Assembly (NCBI GenBank): GCA_035296085.1
Contig: DATHBP010000050.1
Span: forward strand, 1 to 32,685
DNA: 32,685 bases
Direction: 5' to 3'
From: DATHBP01 sp035296085
GTDB taxonomy: Bacteria; Actinomycetota; Actinomycetes; Propionibacteriales; Nocardioidaceae
How positions within the stretch are numbered: position 1 is the stretch's first letter; each line of letters opens with the position of its first letter. Below the pieces are notes generated by a model. The model ran no database searches and was not told the DNA's origin. It saw nothing but the letters and a program-made list of their open reading frames with translations. Position numbers and translations under genes: made by a program. This document shows, one piece after another, positions 16,580 through 23,974 of the stretch.

Positions 16580-18241
16580 ATGACTGACAGCCCCCGCGAG
16601 GCTTCCAACGACTCGACCACCGGCCCCGTGCTCACCAACCGGCAGGGCCATCCGGTCTACGACAACCAAAACCAGCGCACGATCGGCGCGCGTGGCCCGG
16701 CGACTCTCGAGAACTACCAGTTTCTGGAGAAGATCAGCCACTTCGACCGCGAGCGCGTACCCGAGCGTGTCGTCCACGCCCGAGGAGCCACCGCCTTCGG
16801 CTACTTCGAGGCGTACGGGAAGCTCGGCGACGAGCCGATTGCAAAGTTCACGCGCGCCAAGCTCTTCGCGCCGGGCGGGAAGCGTACGGATGCGGCGGTG
16901 CGGTTCTCCACTGTCGCCGGCAGCCGCGACTCCTCCGAGGTTGCCCGCGACCCGCGCGGGTTCGCAGTCAAGCTCTACACCGAGGACGGCAACTGGGACC
17001 TCGTCGGAAACAACCTGGGTGTCTTCTTCATCCGCGACGCGATCAAGTTCCCCGACTTCATCCACTCGCAGAAGCCCGACCCCGTGACCTTCGAGCGCCA
17101 GGTGCCCAACCGGGTATTCGACTTCATCAGCCAGACCCCCGAGTCCATGCACATGGTCACGCTGGTGTTCAGCCCGCGGGGGATCCCGGCGTCCTACCGG
17201 CACCAGCAGGGCTTCGGCGTGAACACCTACCGCTGGGTGAACACCGCAGGTGAAACCGTGCTGGTCAAGTACCACTGGCTGGCCAAGCAGGGCGTCAAGT
17301 CCTACACCGCCGCCGATGCTGCCAAGGTCCAGGCGGGTGAGCTCGGCTCTCACACCTTGGACCTCTACGACGCCATCGAGCGTGGCGACTTCCCGGAGTG
17401 GGAGCTCAACGTCCAGCTGATGAGCGACGACGAGCACCCAGAGCTCGACTTCGACCCGCTGGACGACACCAAAGTGTGGCCCGAGGAGCTGTTCCCGTTG
17501 CATCCCGTGGGCCGGCTGGTGCTCAACCGTGCTCCCGACAACTTCTTCGCCGAGAGTGAGCAGATCGCGTTCGGCACCGGCGTGCTCGTCGACGGGCTCG
17601 ACTTCTCCGACGACAAGATGCTGGTCGGACGTACGTTCTCCTACAGCGACACCCAGCGACACCGCGTCGGCGCCAACTACCTTCAGCTGCCGGTCAACCG
17701 GGCCAAGAACGCCAGGGTGGCAACCAACCAGCGCGACGGCGAGATGACCTATCACGTCGACACCGCGGAAGGCCAGAACCCGCACGTCAACTACGAGCCG
17801 TCCACGATCGGCGGCCTCCAGGAGGCGAGCGACCCTGTACCGCAGGAGATCGGCCCGGTCGTCTCCGGCCGGCTGACCCGAAGCCGGATACCCCGGACGA
17901 ACGACTACCAGCAGGCCGGTGAGCGCTACCTGCTCTCGGAGCCGTGGGAGCGTGACGACCTAGTCGCCAACCTCGTCGACGCGCTGAGCCAGTGCGACCG
18001 GCCGATCCAGGAGCGGATGGTGTGGCACTTCTTCATGTGCGAGGACGAGCTCGGACAGCGGGTCGGTGACGGCCTGGGCATCTCCGCGGACGACGTACGC
18101 CAACTCCCCCCGCTGGCGACCCAGACGCTCGACGACTCCGAGCAGCAGCGCGCATCCAACCTTGGCAAGAACGGCCCGCGCGACGTCACCGGCCTCACCA
18201 TGACCCACTGCGTGCCCAACGAGCGGGTGGTCGTGGAGTAG
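16580..18241 (+). CDS. katA: Monofunctional heme catalase
   Basis: A 553-residue heme catalase that splits hydrogen peroxide to water and oxygen in the cytoplasm. The distal catalytic His is H66 in 'RVVHARGATAFG'. The distal Asn is in 'DLVGNNLGVFFIRD', and the proximal heme-ligand Tyr is in the R-T-F-S-Y-S-D-T-Q-R-H-R motif. The length lies between the small- and large-subunit types. The C-terminal tail beyond about residue 490 is short, with no flavodoxin-like domain. The ATG at 16580 follows GGAGGA by about nine bases. No Fur- or OxyR-type operator was recognised upstream; GAGAAT near 16531 could be a -10 element. The gene symbol is a conventional choice. A strong terminator follows. Confidence 0.95.
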   Translation: MTDSPREASNDSTTGPVLTNRQGHPVYDNQNQRTIGARGPATLENYQFLEKISHFDRERVPERVVHARGATAFGYFEAYGKLGDEPIAKFTRAKLFAPGGKRTDAAVRFSTVAGSRDSSEVARDPRGFAVKLYTEDGNWDLVGNNLGVFFIRDAIKFPDFIHSQKPDPVTFERQVPNRVFDFISQTPESMHMVTLVFSPRGIPASYRHQQGFGVNTYRWVNTAGETVLVKYHWLAKQGVKSYTAADAAKVQAGELGSHTLDLYDAIERGDFPEWELNVQLMSDDEHPELDFDPLDDTKVWPEELFPLHPVGRLVLNRAPDNFFAESEQIAFGTGVLVDGLDFSDDKMLVGRTFSYSDTQRHRVGANYLQLPVNRAKNARVATNQRDGEMTYHVDTAEGQNPHVNYEPSTIGGLQEASDPVPQEIGPVVSGRLTRSRIPRTNDYQQAGERYLLSEPWERDDLVANLVDALSQCDRPIQERMVWHFFMCEDELGQRVGDGLGISADDVRQLPPLATQTLDDSEQQRASNLGKNGPRDVTGLTMTHCVPNERVVVE

Positions 18242-18269
18242 CCGTCGCGGCTCAGACGGCCACGACATG

Positions 18270-18312
18270 CCGGCGGGGGGAAGGCGGACCGTTTCCGCCT
18301 TCCCCCCGCCGG
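18270..18312. terminator. Strong bidirectional hairpin between katA and the SRPBCC gene
   Basis: A perfect 19-bp stem (18270-18288 paired with 18294-18312) with a 5-nt loop ccgtt. It is located 28 bases after the katA stop and just before the stop of the convergent SRPBCC gene. There is no clear U-tract on either strand, as is common for actinobacterial terminators. Confidence 0.85.
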
Positions 18313-18326
18313 TGTTCAGCCGTGAC

Positions 18327-19112
18327 TCAGATGGTTCGGTCCTGCTCTTCGGTGCTCAGGTCTGGCGTACCGGCTGGCGGAATGTCCGTCCTGTCGGTCC
18401 CGACGTACGTCGTCTCCGTCGCGTACGCCGCCGGGGCGTCGACCACCGAGTCGGTCTCATAGGCGACGGTCTCGACCTCGACCTCGTCGGTCTCGGTGTC
18501 CGAGTCGCCGGACTTCGACTTCAGGGCACTCGCCGCCGCGACGCCGGCCGCACCCGCAGCCACCCCGGCGATGACGGCCTTCGCCGACACACCGGACTTG
18601 CCGCTGTCACCCTTCGACGAGGCCGCTGCCTCGACACCTGGCGCGCCGACACCGGCACCCTCGTTGACGGTGCCGCGCCAGCCGCCGCTCTCGTAGCCGC
18701 GCTTCTCGATGAACGTCTTGAACTTTTCCAGGTCAGACTGCGCCTGCTTCTCGATGATGTTGAGCTTGTCGCCGGCCTTCTCGACGATCCCCTCGGGCTC
18801 GTACTCGAGCGACAGTCGCACCGACGTGCGGTCGGCTCCGATCGAGTGGAAGAACACTGCGCCAGCGTTGGTAGCTCCCTCGGTAGCCGCCCAGGCAACC
18901 TTCTCGTCGGGGACCTGCTCCAGGATCGTGGCATCCCACTCGCGCTTCACGCCGGCGATCTCCGCTACCCAGTGCAGGCGGTTGTCGTCGAGCTGTGTCA
19001 CTGTGCTCACCCCGCCCATGAACTGCGGGAAGTCCTCGAACTGCGTCCACTGGTTGTAGACGGCGCTGATGGGGGCATCGACCTCGATGCTCTTCTCGAC
19101 CTTGGTGGTCAC
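18327..19112 (-). CDS. SRPBCC (polyketide cyclase/dehydrase-like) protein with low-complexity C-terminus
   Basis: A 261-residue protein. Residues about 1-145 form a START/SRPBCC ligand-binding domain ('VEKSIEVDAPISAVYNQWTQFEDFPQFM', 'LHWVAEIAGVKREWDATI', then a long C-terminal helix). Residues about 170-195 are Ala/Gly/Val-rich, and the rest is acidic and Thr-rich. The closest type is the 'cyclase/dehydrase' protein common in actinobacterial stress regulons; the ligand is unknown. The GTG start is preceded by AAGGAGA. Upstream is a SigF/SigB-like promoter, so general-stress expression is likely. The Ala-rich segment could be a weak membrane anchor or a linker. Confidence 0.85.
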   Translation of the reverse strand: MTTKVEKSIEVDAPISAVYNQWTQFEDFPQFMGGVSTVTQLDDNRLHWVAEIAGVKREWDATILEQVPDEKVAWAATEGATNAGAVFFHSIGADRTSVRLSLEYEPEGIVEKAGDKLNIIEKQAQSDLEKFKTFIEKRGYESGGWRGTVNEGAGVGAPGVEAAASSKGDSGKSGVSAKAVIAGVAAGAAGVAAASALKSKSGDSDTETDEVEVETVAYETDSVVDAPAAYATETTYVGTDRTDIPPAGTPDLSTEEQDRTI

Positions 19113-19168
19113 GATGTCTCCTTACGACGAAGGGGTACGGCCGGAGGCTTTCGCCTCTGCCTAGGGGC

Positions 19169-19195
19169 GTACCCGAAGCCGGGTAGTCGCAACCC
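19169..19195 (-). promoter_or_regulatory. SigF/SigB-like stress promoter for the SRPBCC gene
   Basis: On the minus strand GGGTT (19191-19195), 16 bases, then GGGTAC (19169-19174) matches the GTTT/GNNT-N14-16-GGGTA(C/T) pattern of actinobacterial general-stress sigma factors. A small GAGGC/GCCTC hairpin follows in the leader at about 19144-19157. Confidence 0.55.
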
Positions 19196-19269
19196 TTCAC
19201 GCGACCCGATTGTGGCGCCCGACGTTGACTCCACGGAGCAGGACAACGAACGACGTAGCGCTCCTCGCG

Positions 19270-20277
19270 TCACTGCGTGGCGTCCTCCTCCTCGCGCCGG
19301 TGGGCCTTTGCAACCTCTTCCAACGACGCGAGATCGACTGCCGACCGGTCCGCAACGGCGACGGCGCACGGGGTCACGCTGCGCAGGGTCGCCGTGCGTT
19401 TCCCCGACTCGAGGATCGCGCGTTCCCCGAGCAGCGCGCCCGGACCCACTTCGGTGACGACAGTGCCCTCGACCTCGACCTCGAGCACCCCGTCCAGCAG
19501 CAAGTAGAGGACATCGCCCGGATCACCTTGCCGGGCCAGCACCTCGCCGGCCGGGATGCGAACGATCCGGGGCCGCTTGTCGCCGGTCATGATGTCGCGA
19601 GACAGCTTGCGCTCCAGCGCCGACTCGACCGCGCTGACCAGCGCCGGTGAGTCCTCGTCTCCCCACGGCGAGTGGCGCCCGAACGCCTTCAAACTCCAGG
19701 TGCTGTAGTCGATGACGGCCGACTTCGACTGCAGGCGCCCCTCGTGGTCATAGATCCAGTGCCGCGGGAAGGGGCTGGCGCCCTCGAGGTGGCCCAGGCT
19801 TGTCCCGTCCGCCCGCAGAGTGAGATGCAGCGTCGTCCACGCCAACGGCGCAGCCAGCTGGACGAAGGGAGGGTGGCTCACCCGCCTCGGTGCCGGAACC
19901 CCGGTCCGGCCACCGGCCGTCTGCTCGAAGCGGAGCTCGCCGTCGGTCTGCGCTTCGGCTCGGCGGAGGTCGGGCAGTGCGTACGCGGCGAACGTCAGCG
20001 ACTGCGGACCGAGTCGCAGACTCGTGGAACCGATGAGCCCACTGCCGCTGTGCCCGGAGCTGACGACCTTGCCGTCCTCCACCTCGATCCACGCCGCAAG
20101 ACGGTTGACGAAGCGACAACGGTCGGCGGCGATGAACGCCTCGAAGTCCTCGATCACATCGGGCGGCGGGTCGTCATAGTGAGCGAGCCCCGCGGCGAAC
20201 GGAAGCTTGTAGACCGCCCCGGTCACCGCCTCGCTGGGAATCCAGGACACTGCGGTCACTGAGCCGTCAATGCGCAT
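19270..20277 (-). CDS. Protein with C-terminal cyclic-nucleotide-binding (CRP-like) domain
   Basis: A 335-residue protein. The C-terminal region (about residues 235-325) is a cyclic-nucleotide-binding beta-roll: 'RIPAGEVLARQGDPGDVLYLLLDGVLEVEV', then 'GPGALLGERAILESGKRTATLRSV', with the phosphate-binding cassette G-E-R-A and the Arg/Thr of 'RTAT'. No DNA-binding helix-turn-helix follows. The N-terminal 230 residues are beta-rich and I do not recognise the family. The ATG lies six bases behind TAGTCT. It is divergent from a cyclase-domain STAND protein only 95 bases away, which suggests a functional link, but no output domain is visible. Confidence 0.8.
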   Translation of the reverse strand: MRIDGSVTAVSWIPSEAVTGAVYKLPFAAGLAHYDDPPPDVIEDFEAFIAADRCRFVNRLAAWIEVEDGKVVSSGHSGSGLIGSTSLRLGPQSLTFAAYALPDLRRAEAQTDGELRFEQTAGGRTGVPAPRRVSHPPFVQLAAPLAWTTLHLTLRADGTSLGHLEGASPFPRHWIYDHEGRLQSKSAVIDYSTWSLKAFGRHSPWGDEDSPALVSAVESALERKLSRDIMTGDKRPRIVRIPAGEVLARQGDPGDVLYLLLDGVLEVEVEGTVVTEVGPGALLGERAILESGKRTATLRSVTPCAVAVADRSAVDLASLEEVAKAHRREEEDATQ

Positions 20278-20283
20278 GGCCCG

Positions 20284-20289
20284 AGACTA
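20284..20289 (-). promoter_or_regulatory. -10 element of the cyclic-nucleotide-binding gene (leaderless type)
   Basis: TAGTCT on the minus strand lies six bases before the ATG at 20277. Confidence 0.5.
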
Positions 20290-20360
20290 GCCAGCCAAGG
20301 TGCGCACGGCGACCCCCAATCTTCGATCATCGATGCGACGCCACGGCCGTTGCGCCCATT

Positions 20361-20366
20361 CATAAT
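20361..20366 (+). promoter_or_regulatory. -10 element of the cyclase-STAND gene (leaderless type)
   Basis: CATAAT lies six bases before the GTG at 20373; another GTG at 20371 is out of frame. Confidence 0.5.
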
Positions 20367-20372
20367 GCACGT

Positions 20373-23009
20373 GTGGAGCTAACGCACTCGCCTGCGACGC
20401 TCACCATGCTGTTCAGCGACATCGAGGGCTCGACCCGCTTGCTGAGCAGGCTCGGTGAGCGCTGGGCAGAAGCGCTGTCAGTGCAGCGCTCGATCATGCG
20501 AGCAGAGATCGCCCGTTGGGGTGGCCGCGAGATGGGCACCGAAGGCGACAGCTTCTTCGTGGTCTTCGCCTCCGCCACCGACGCGGTCCGAGCGGCGTTG
20601 GCGATGCAGCATGGTCTCCAGGCGTACGCATGGCCGCTCGACGAACCGGTCCGGGTCCGGATGGGACTTCATTCCGGAGAGCCGAACCGCCACGACGACG
20701 GGTACGTGGGCATCGACGTGCATCGGGCCGCTCGGATAGCGGCGGCGGCGCACGGGGGCCAGATCGCGATGTCGGCCACAACCGCGCAGCTGGGAGCAGC
20801 CGGCATCGTCGAGGCACGGCTGAGCGACCTCGGCTGGCACCGGCTGAAGGACATCCCGGCGCCCGAGCACATCTTCCAGGTGACCGGGGAGGGACTGCTC
20901 AGCGAGTTTCCCCCGTTGCGGAGCCTTGGCACCCAGTCCAACCTGCCGCCGACGACCACTGCGATCGTCGGCCGAGATGGCGAGCAGGCAGAGCTGGCGG
21001 CGTTGTTCGCCCGCCCCGACGTGCGCCTCGTCACGCTCACCGGTCCGGGCGGCTCAGGCAAGACTCGGCTCGCCATCGCGGTTGCGGGCGACCAGGAGGA
21101 CGAGCGAGCCGACGGTGTGTACTTCGTACCCTTGTCCAGCGTCACCTCCGCCGGCGTCATGTGGAGCACGATCGGCGAGGTCCTGGACATCCCGGGCGAG
21201 GGTCGTGCACCTCCGACGCTCTTCGAGTACCTCTCGCACCGCGACGCCTTTGTGGTGCTCGACAACCTCGAGCAGGTCGGGGGCGCGTCGACGGTCGTAA
21301 GCGAGCTGTTGTCGCATGCGCCGGGTATCAAAGTGCTCGCGACGTCCCGCCGGCCGCTGCACGTCGCCGGTGAGTTCGAGCACCCGGTCCCACCGCTGGA
21401 GTTTCCGGACGCCGCGACGCCCGATGCGAGCGTGGCACGGTCGTGCGGGGCGGTGGCACTGTTCGTCGAACGCGCGCGCATGGTGCGTCCCAACTTCTCG
21501 CTCGACGACAGCAATCTCCACGACGTCGTCTCGATCTGCGCGCGCCTCGACGGGATGCCGCTGGCCATCGAGCTGGCGGCGGCACGCTCGAAGCTTCTGA
21601 GCCCGAAAGCGATCCTCGCCCGGCTCGACGACAGCCTCGGGCTACGGGGCACCGAGCTAGAACGACCCGAGCGCCAACGGACGCTGCGCGACACCATTGC
21701 CTGGAGCTATGACCTGCTTTCCGGCGAACAGCAAGCCTTTTTTCGCCAGCTGGGCGTATTTGCCGGCGGCTGCGACCTCGATGCCGTGGCGGCAGTTGCG
21801 CAGGGAGCCGCCGATCCCCTGGACGAGCTGGCCGAGCTAGCTGACGCCAGCCTGGTGACCTTCCGCGAGGGCCGCGACGGGGAGCCTCGAGCGGGCCTGT
21901 TGCAGACTGTGCGCGCGTTCGCCCGCGAGCAGCTGGTGGCGGCGGGAGAGTGGGAGGCTACGGCACGACGGCACGCGGAGCACTACCTCGCGATGGCCGA
22001 CGAGGTGACCCCGCGGCTGCGCAGTCCGCAGTACCTCGAGGCCCGAGATCGCATAGAGCTGGAGCTGGACAACCTGCGGGCAGCCCTGGAGTGGGCCCTC
22101 GGGCCGGGCCAAGCGGCGGAAGCCGGGACTGGAAGCAGGGTCAATCTCGGGCTAGAACTCTGCCGTTCCCTCGCCTGGTTCTGGTACGGCTGCGGCTACC
22201 CGGGTGAGGGCCGGCGGTGGTTGGAGCGGGCGGTGCAGCGCTCCGCCGGCCAGGACACACCCGAAGTCATCGCCGTGCTGCACGGTCTTGGCGTGCTCCT
22301 CCTTCAGCAGGGCGACGACGAGCAGGCGAAGATCGTGTTGTCTCGGTGCCTTGCGTTCTGGCGGGAACGCGGGGATGCCAGCGGGATGGCCCTCGAGCTC
22401 AACAGCCTGTCCGTGGCGCACCGCAACCTCGGAGACATCGACACCGCTCGTGACCTTCTGACGGAGGGCGTCGAGCTTGCCCGCAAGTCCGGAGACTGCC
22501 GGAAGCTGGCAAGCCTGTTGTCGACATCGAGCGTGTTGGAGATCGACACCGGCGCGCCGCGGCGCGCAATCGAGCTGCTCTCCGAGGCGCTGGAAGTCGA
22601 CAGCGGACTCGAGGACGCGTGGGGCGTGGCAGTCGACCGCGTGAACTTGTCGGTAGCACACCTGGCGGCGGGACAGCCCGCTGAGGCGACGGAATGCCTG
22701 CGTGCGGTGGCCGCGGATGCGTTCGCCCTGAACGACGTCGACTTGACCATCAGCATGATCGAGATGCTCGCAGCGGTGGCGTCTCAGTCGGGTGAGGCCG
22801 CCACAGCGGCACGACTTCTCGGGACCAGCGAGACGATGCGCGCGCAGGCCGCGCTCCCCCGGCCGGAACCCGACACGGAGGTGCTCGAACGTTTTCTGGC
22901 AAAGGCCCGCTCAGCACTGGATGAGCCTTCCTGGCAGCGCCACGTCGCTGCCGGCGGCCGGCTGAGCGCTGAGGAGGCAGTCGCGGAGGGCCTGCCTTCA
23001 GCTTCCTGA
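20373..23009 (+). CDS. Cyclase-domain / STAND ATPase / TPR signalling protein
   Basis: An 878-residue protein in three parts. Residues about 8-165 are a class III nucleotidyl-cyclase homology domain with metal-site D16 ('LFSDIEGST') and D59 ('TEGDSFF'). Residues about 190-560 are a STAND NTPase: Walker A 'GPGGSGKTRLA', Walker B 'AFVVLDNLEQV', the 'VLATSRRPL' sensor and 'GMPLAIELAAAR'. From about 570 to the end are TPR-like helical repeats. There is no LuxR or SARP DNA-binding domain. The residue at the base-selecting Lys position is G55, the one at the Asp position is G110, and the transition-state Asn is H117 (R121 kept), so cyclase activity is doubtful. The GTG is leaderless. It is divergent from the cyclic-nucleotide-binding gene. 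Confidence 0.88.
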   Translation: MELTHSPATLTMLFSDIEGSTRLLSRLGERWAEALSVQRSIMRAEIARWGGREMGTEGDSFFVVFASATDAVRAALAMQHGLQAYAWPLDEPVRVRMGLHSGEPNRHDDGYVGIDVHRAARIAAAAHGGQIAMSATTAQLGAAGIVEARLSDLGWHRLKDIPAPEHIFQVTGEGLLSEFPPLRSLGTQSNLPPTTTAIVGRDGEQAELAALFARPDVRLVTLTGPGGSGKTRLAIAVAGDQEDERADGVYFVPLSSVTSAGVMWSTIGEVLDIPGEGRAPPTLFEYLSHRDAFVVLDNLEQVGGASTVVSELLSHAPGIKVLATSRRPLHVAGEFEHPVPPLEFPDAATPDASVARSCGAVALFVERARMVRPNFSLDDSNLHDVVSICARLDGMPLAIELAAARSKLLSPKAILARLDDSLGLRGTELERPERQRTLRDTIAWSYDLLSGEQQAFFRQLGVFAGGCDLDAVAAVAQGAADPLDELAELADASLVTFREGRDGEPRAGLLQTVRAFAREQLVAAGEWEATARRHAEHYLAMADEVTPRLRSPQYLEARDRIELELDNLRAALEWALGPGQAAEAGTGSRVNLGLELCRSLAWFWYGCGYPGEGRRWLERAVQRSAGQDTPEVIAVLHGLGVLLLQQGDDEQAKIVLSRCLAFWRERGDASGMALELNSLSVAHRNLGDIDTARDLLTEGVELARKSGDCRKLASLLSTSSVLEIDTGAPRRAIELLSEALEVDSGLEDAWGVAVDRVNLSVAHLAAGQPAEATECLRAVAADAFALNDVDLTISMIEMLAAVASQSGEAATAARLLGTSETMRAQAALPRPEPDTEVLERFLAKARSALDEPSWQRHVAAGGRLSAEEAVAEGLPSAS

Positions 23010-23056
23010 CCGGCGCTCGGCACGGCCGGTGACCGGGCGTGCAGTGGGCCCGAGTG

Positions 23057-23062
23057 GGGTAC
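23057..23062 (+). promoter_or_regulatory. Possible stress-type -10 element before the cupin gene
   Basis: GGGTAC nine bases before the cupin ATG, with GCGT sixteen bases further upstream, resembles the SigF/SigB pattern seen before the SRPBCC gene. The match at -35 is weak. Confidence 0.35.
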
Positions 23063-23071
23063 GGGACCGTC

Positions 23072-23464
23072 ATGGAACATTTCGTGATCGCCACCGTCGC
23101 CGAGCAGAGCGCCGACTTCCGTCGCGTGCTCTGGACCGGCCAGCATGCGCAGCTCGTCATCATGACCATCCCGCCGAACGGCGAGATCGGCGAGGAGGTG
23201 CACGAGAACGTAGACCAGCTCCTGACCTTCGTCAGCGGAACGGGACGGGCCGAGGTCAACGGGGAGAGCCAGGACATCGCCCAGGGCGAGCTGGTCGCGG
23301 TGCCGGCCGGGGCAAAACACAACTTCGTCAACACCGGGCCGAACCCGCTGGTCCTCTACACGGTCTACGGGCCGCCCGAGCACGCCGACGGCGCGGTGCA
23401 CCACACCAAAGCGGAAGCAGAGCAAGCGGAGGCGTCCGGAGAGGACGAGCCACCCCGCCCCTAG
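23072..23464 (+). CDS. Cupin-domain protein
   Basis: A 130-residue single-domain cupin. Cupin motif 1 is seen around 'GEEVHENVDQLLTFVSGTGRAEV' (His and Gln/Glu metal ligands), and motif 2 around 'LVAVPAGAKHNFVNTGPNPLVLYTVYGPPEH' (the His of 'KHNF'). The C-terminus is a charged tail with an 'EAEQAEASGEDE' composition. Cupins of this size are often mannose-6-phosphate-isomerase-like or small dioxygenases; the substrate is unknown. The ATG at 23072 fits the family start. Another in-frame GTG at 23039 precedes the putative promoter and is therefore unlikely. It is convergent with the DUF3618 gene, with seven bases between the stops. Confidence 0.85.
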   Translation: MEHFVIATVAEQSADFRRVLWTGQHAQLVIMTIPPNGEIGEEVHENVDQLLTFVSGTGRAEVNGESQDIAQGELVAVPAGAKHNFVNTGPNPLVLYTVYGPPEHADGAVHHTKAEAEQAEASGEDEPPRP

Positions 23465-23470
23465 CAGGTC

Positions 23471-23788
23471 TCAGTGCCCGCGGTTGACGACCTTGCGGAT
23501 GACGGTCATGACCATGAGCACGCCGATCACAGCGCCTGCGGTCACGCTGATGTTGTCCGTCCGCGGGTTGCCGGCCTCGTCCACGAAGCGGGCCTTGACT
23601 CGCTCGAGCTCGCGTTTAGCGATCGTCTTGGGATGCGAGCGGTAGACGAGTTGGTCGATTGTGCCGGCCAGCCGCTCGCGTACGGACTCCATCTCCGCCT
23701 GGATGGCGTCTGGGTCGCGCGCCGCGTTGCCGCCGACGCGGCTCGGGGCAGAGTCGGCCCGGGTTGCGGGCGTGGCGGCGTGGCTCAC
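23471..23788 (-). CDS. DUF3618 family small membrane protein
   Basis: A 105-residue protein. It has a disordered N-terminus (about residues 1-24), an amphipathic helix 'PDAIQAEMESVRERLAGTIDQLVYRSHPKTIAKREL' typical of DUF3618 (about residues 26-62), and one C-terminal transmembrane segment ('ISVTAGAVIGVLMVMTVI', about 79-97) followed by basic residues. DUF3618 proteins are common in actinobacteria and proteobacteria, often near stress or membrane genes; the function is unknown. The GTG start has AAGGAG eight bases upstream. Confidence 0.82.
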   Translation of the reverse strand: MSHAATPATRADSAPSRVGGNAARDPDAIQAEMESVRERLAGTIDQLVYRSHPKTIAKRELERVKARFVDEAGNPRTDNISVTAGAVIGVLMVMTVIRKVVNRGH

Positions 23789-23887
23789 GTCGGTGCTCCT
23801 TGTCGATCGTCGCGACTGCTGGCCCGGGCTCAGCAGCGCTCAGTCTCGCATGCCCGTCACTGGGCTCGGCCAACGCTCGGAGGTGAC

Positions 23888-23893
23888 TAGCAT
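23888..23893 (+). promoter_or_regulatory. Possible -10 element of the tRNA gene
   Basis: TAGCAT lies eight bases before the mature 5' end of the tRNA. The precursor leader would be very short. No clear -35 element. Confidence 0.35.
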
Positions 23894-23901
23894 CGACGTG
23901 C

Positions 23902-23974
23902 GGGGCCGTAGCCCAATGGCAGAGGCACACGGTTTAGGTCCGTGCCAGTGTGAGTTCGAGTCTCACCGGCCCTA
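23902..23974 (+). tRNA. tRNA with UAG anticodon (nominally Leu, codon CUA) but class I short variable loop
   Basis: A full cloverleaf can be drawn. Acceptor 23902-23908 pairs with 23967-23973 (G1-U72 wobble, six Watson-Crick pairs). The D arm has a 3-bp stem (GCC/GGC). The anticodon stem is 23928-23932/23940-23944 with loop TTTAGGT and anticodon TAG at 23935-23937. The variable loop is only five bases (23945-23949). The T arm is 23950-23954/23962-23966 with loop TTCGAGT. The discriminator is A at 23974 and no CCA is encoded. Bacterial leucine tRNAs normally carry a long variable arm, so its charging identity is uncertain. It reads CUA, not the amber codon. Its 3' end overlaps the convergent rdgB stop codon. 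Confidence 0.88.

Noticed and set aside
16493..17785. Long open frame antisense to the catalase gene
   Set aside because: The catalase on the other strand has every catalytic motif; the antisense frame is a codon-bias mirror with no recognisable domain.
23902..23974. The UAG-anticodon tRNA as a suppressor for the cysM amber codon
   Set aside because: Anticodon 5'-UAG-3' reads CUA. An amber suppressor would need 5'-CUA-3'. The coincidence of letters is misleading.
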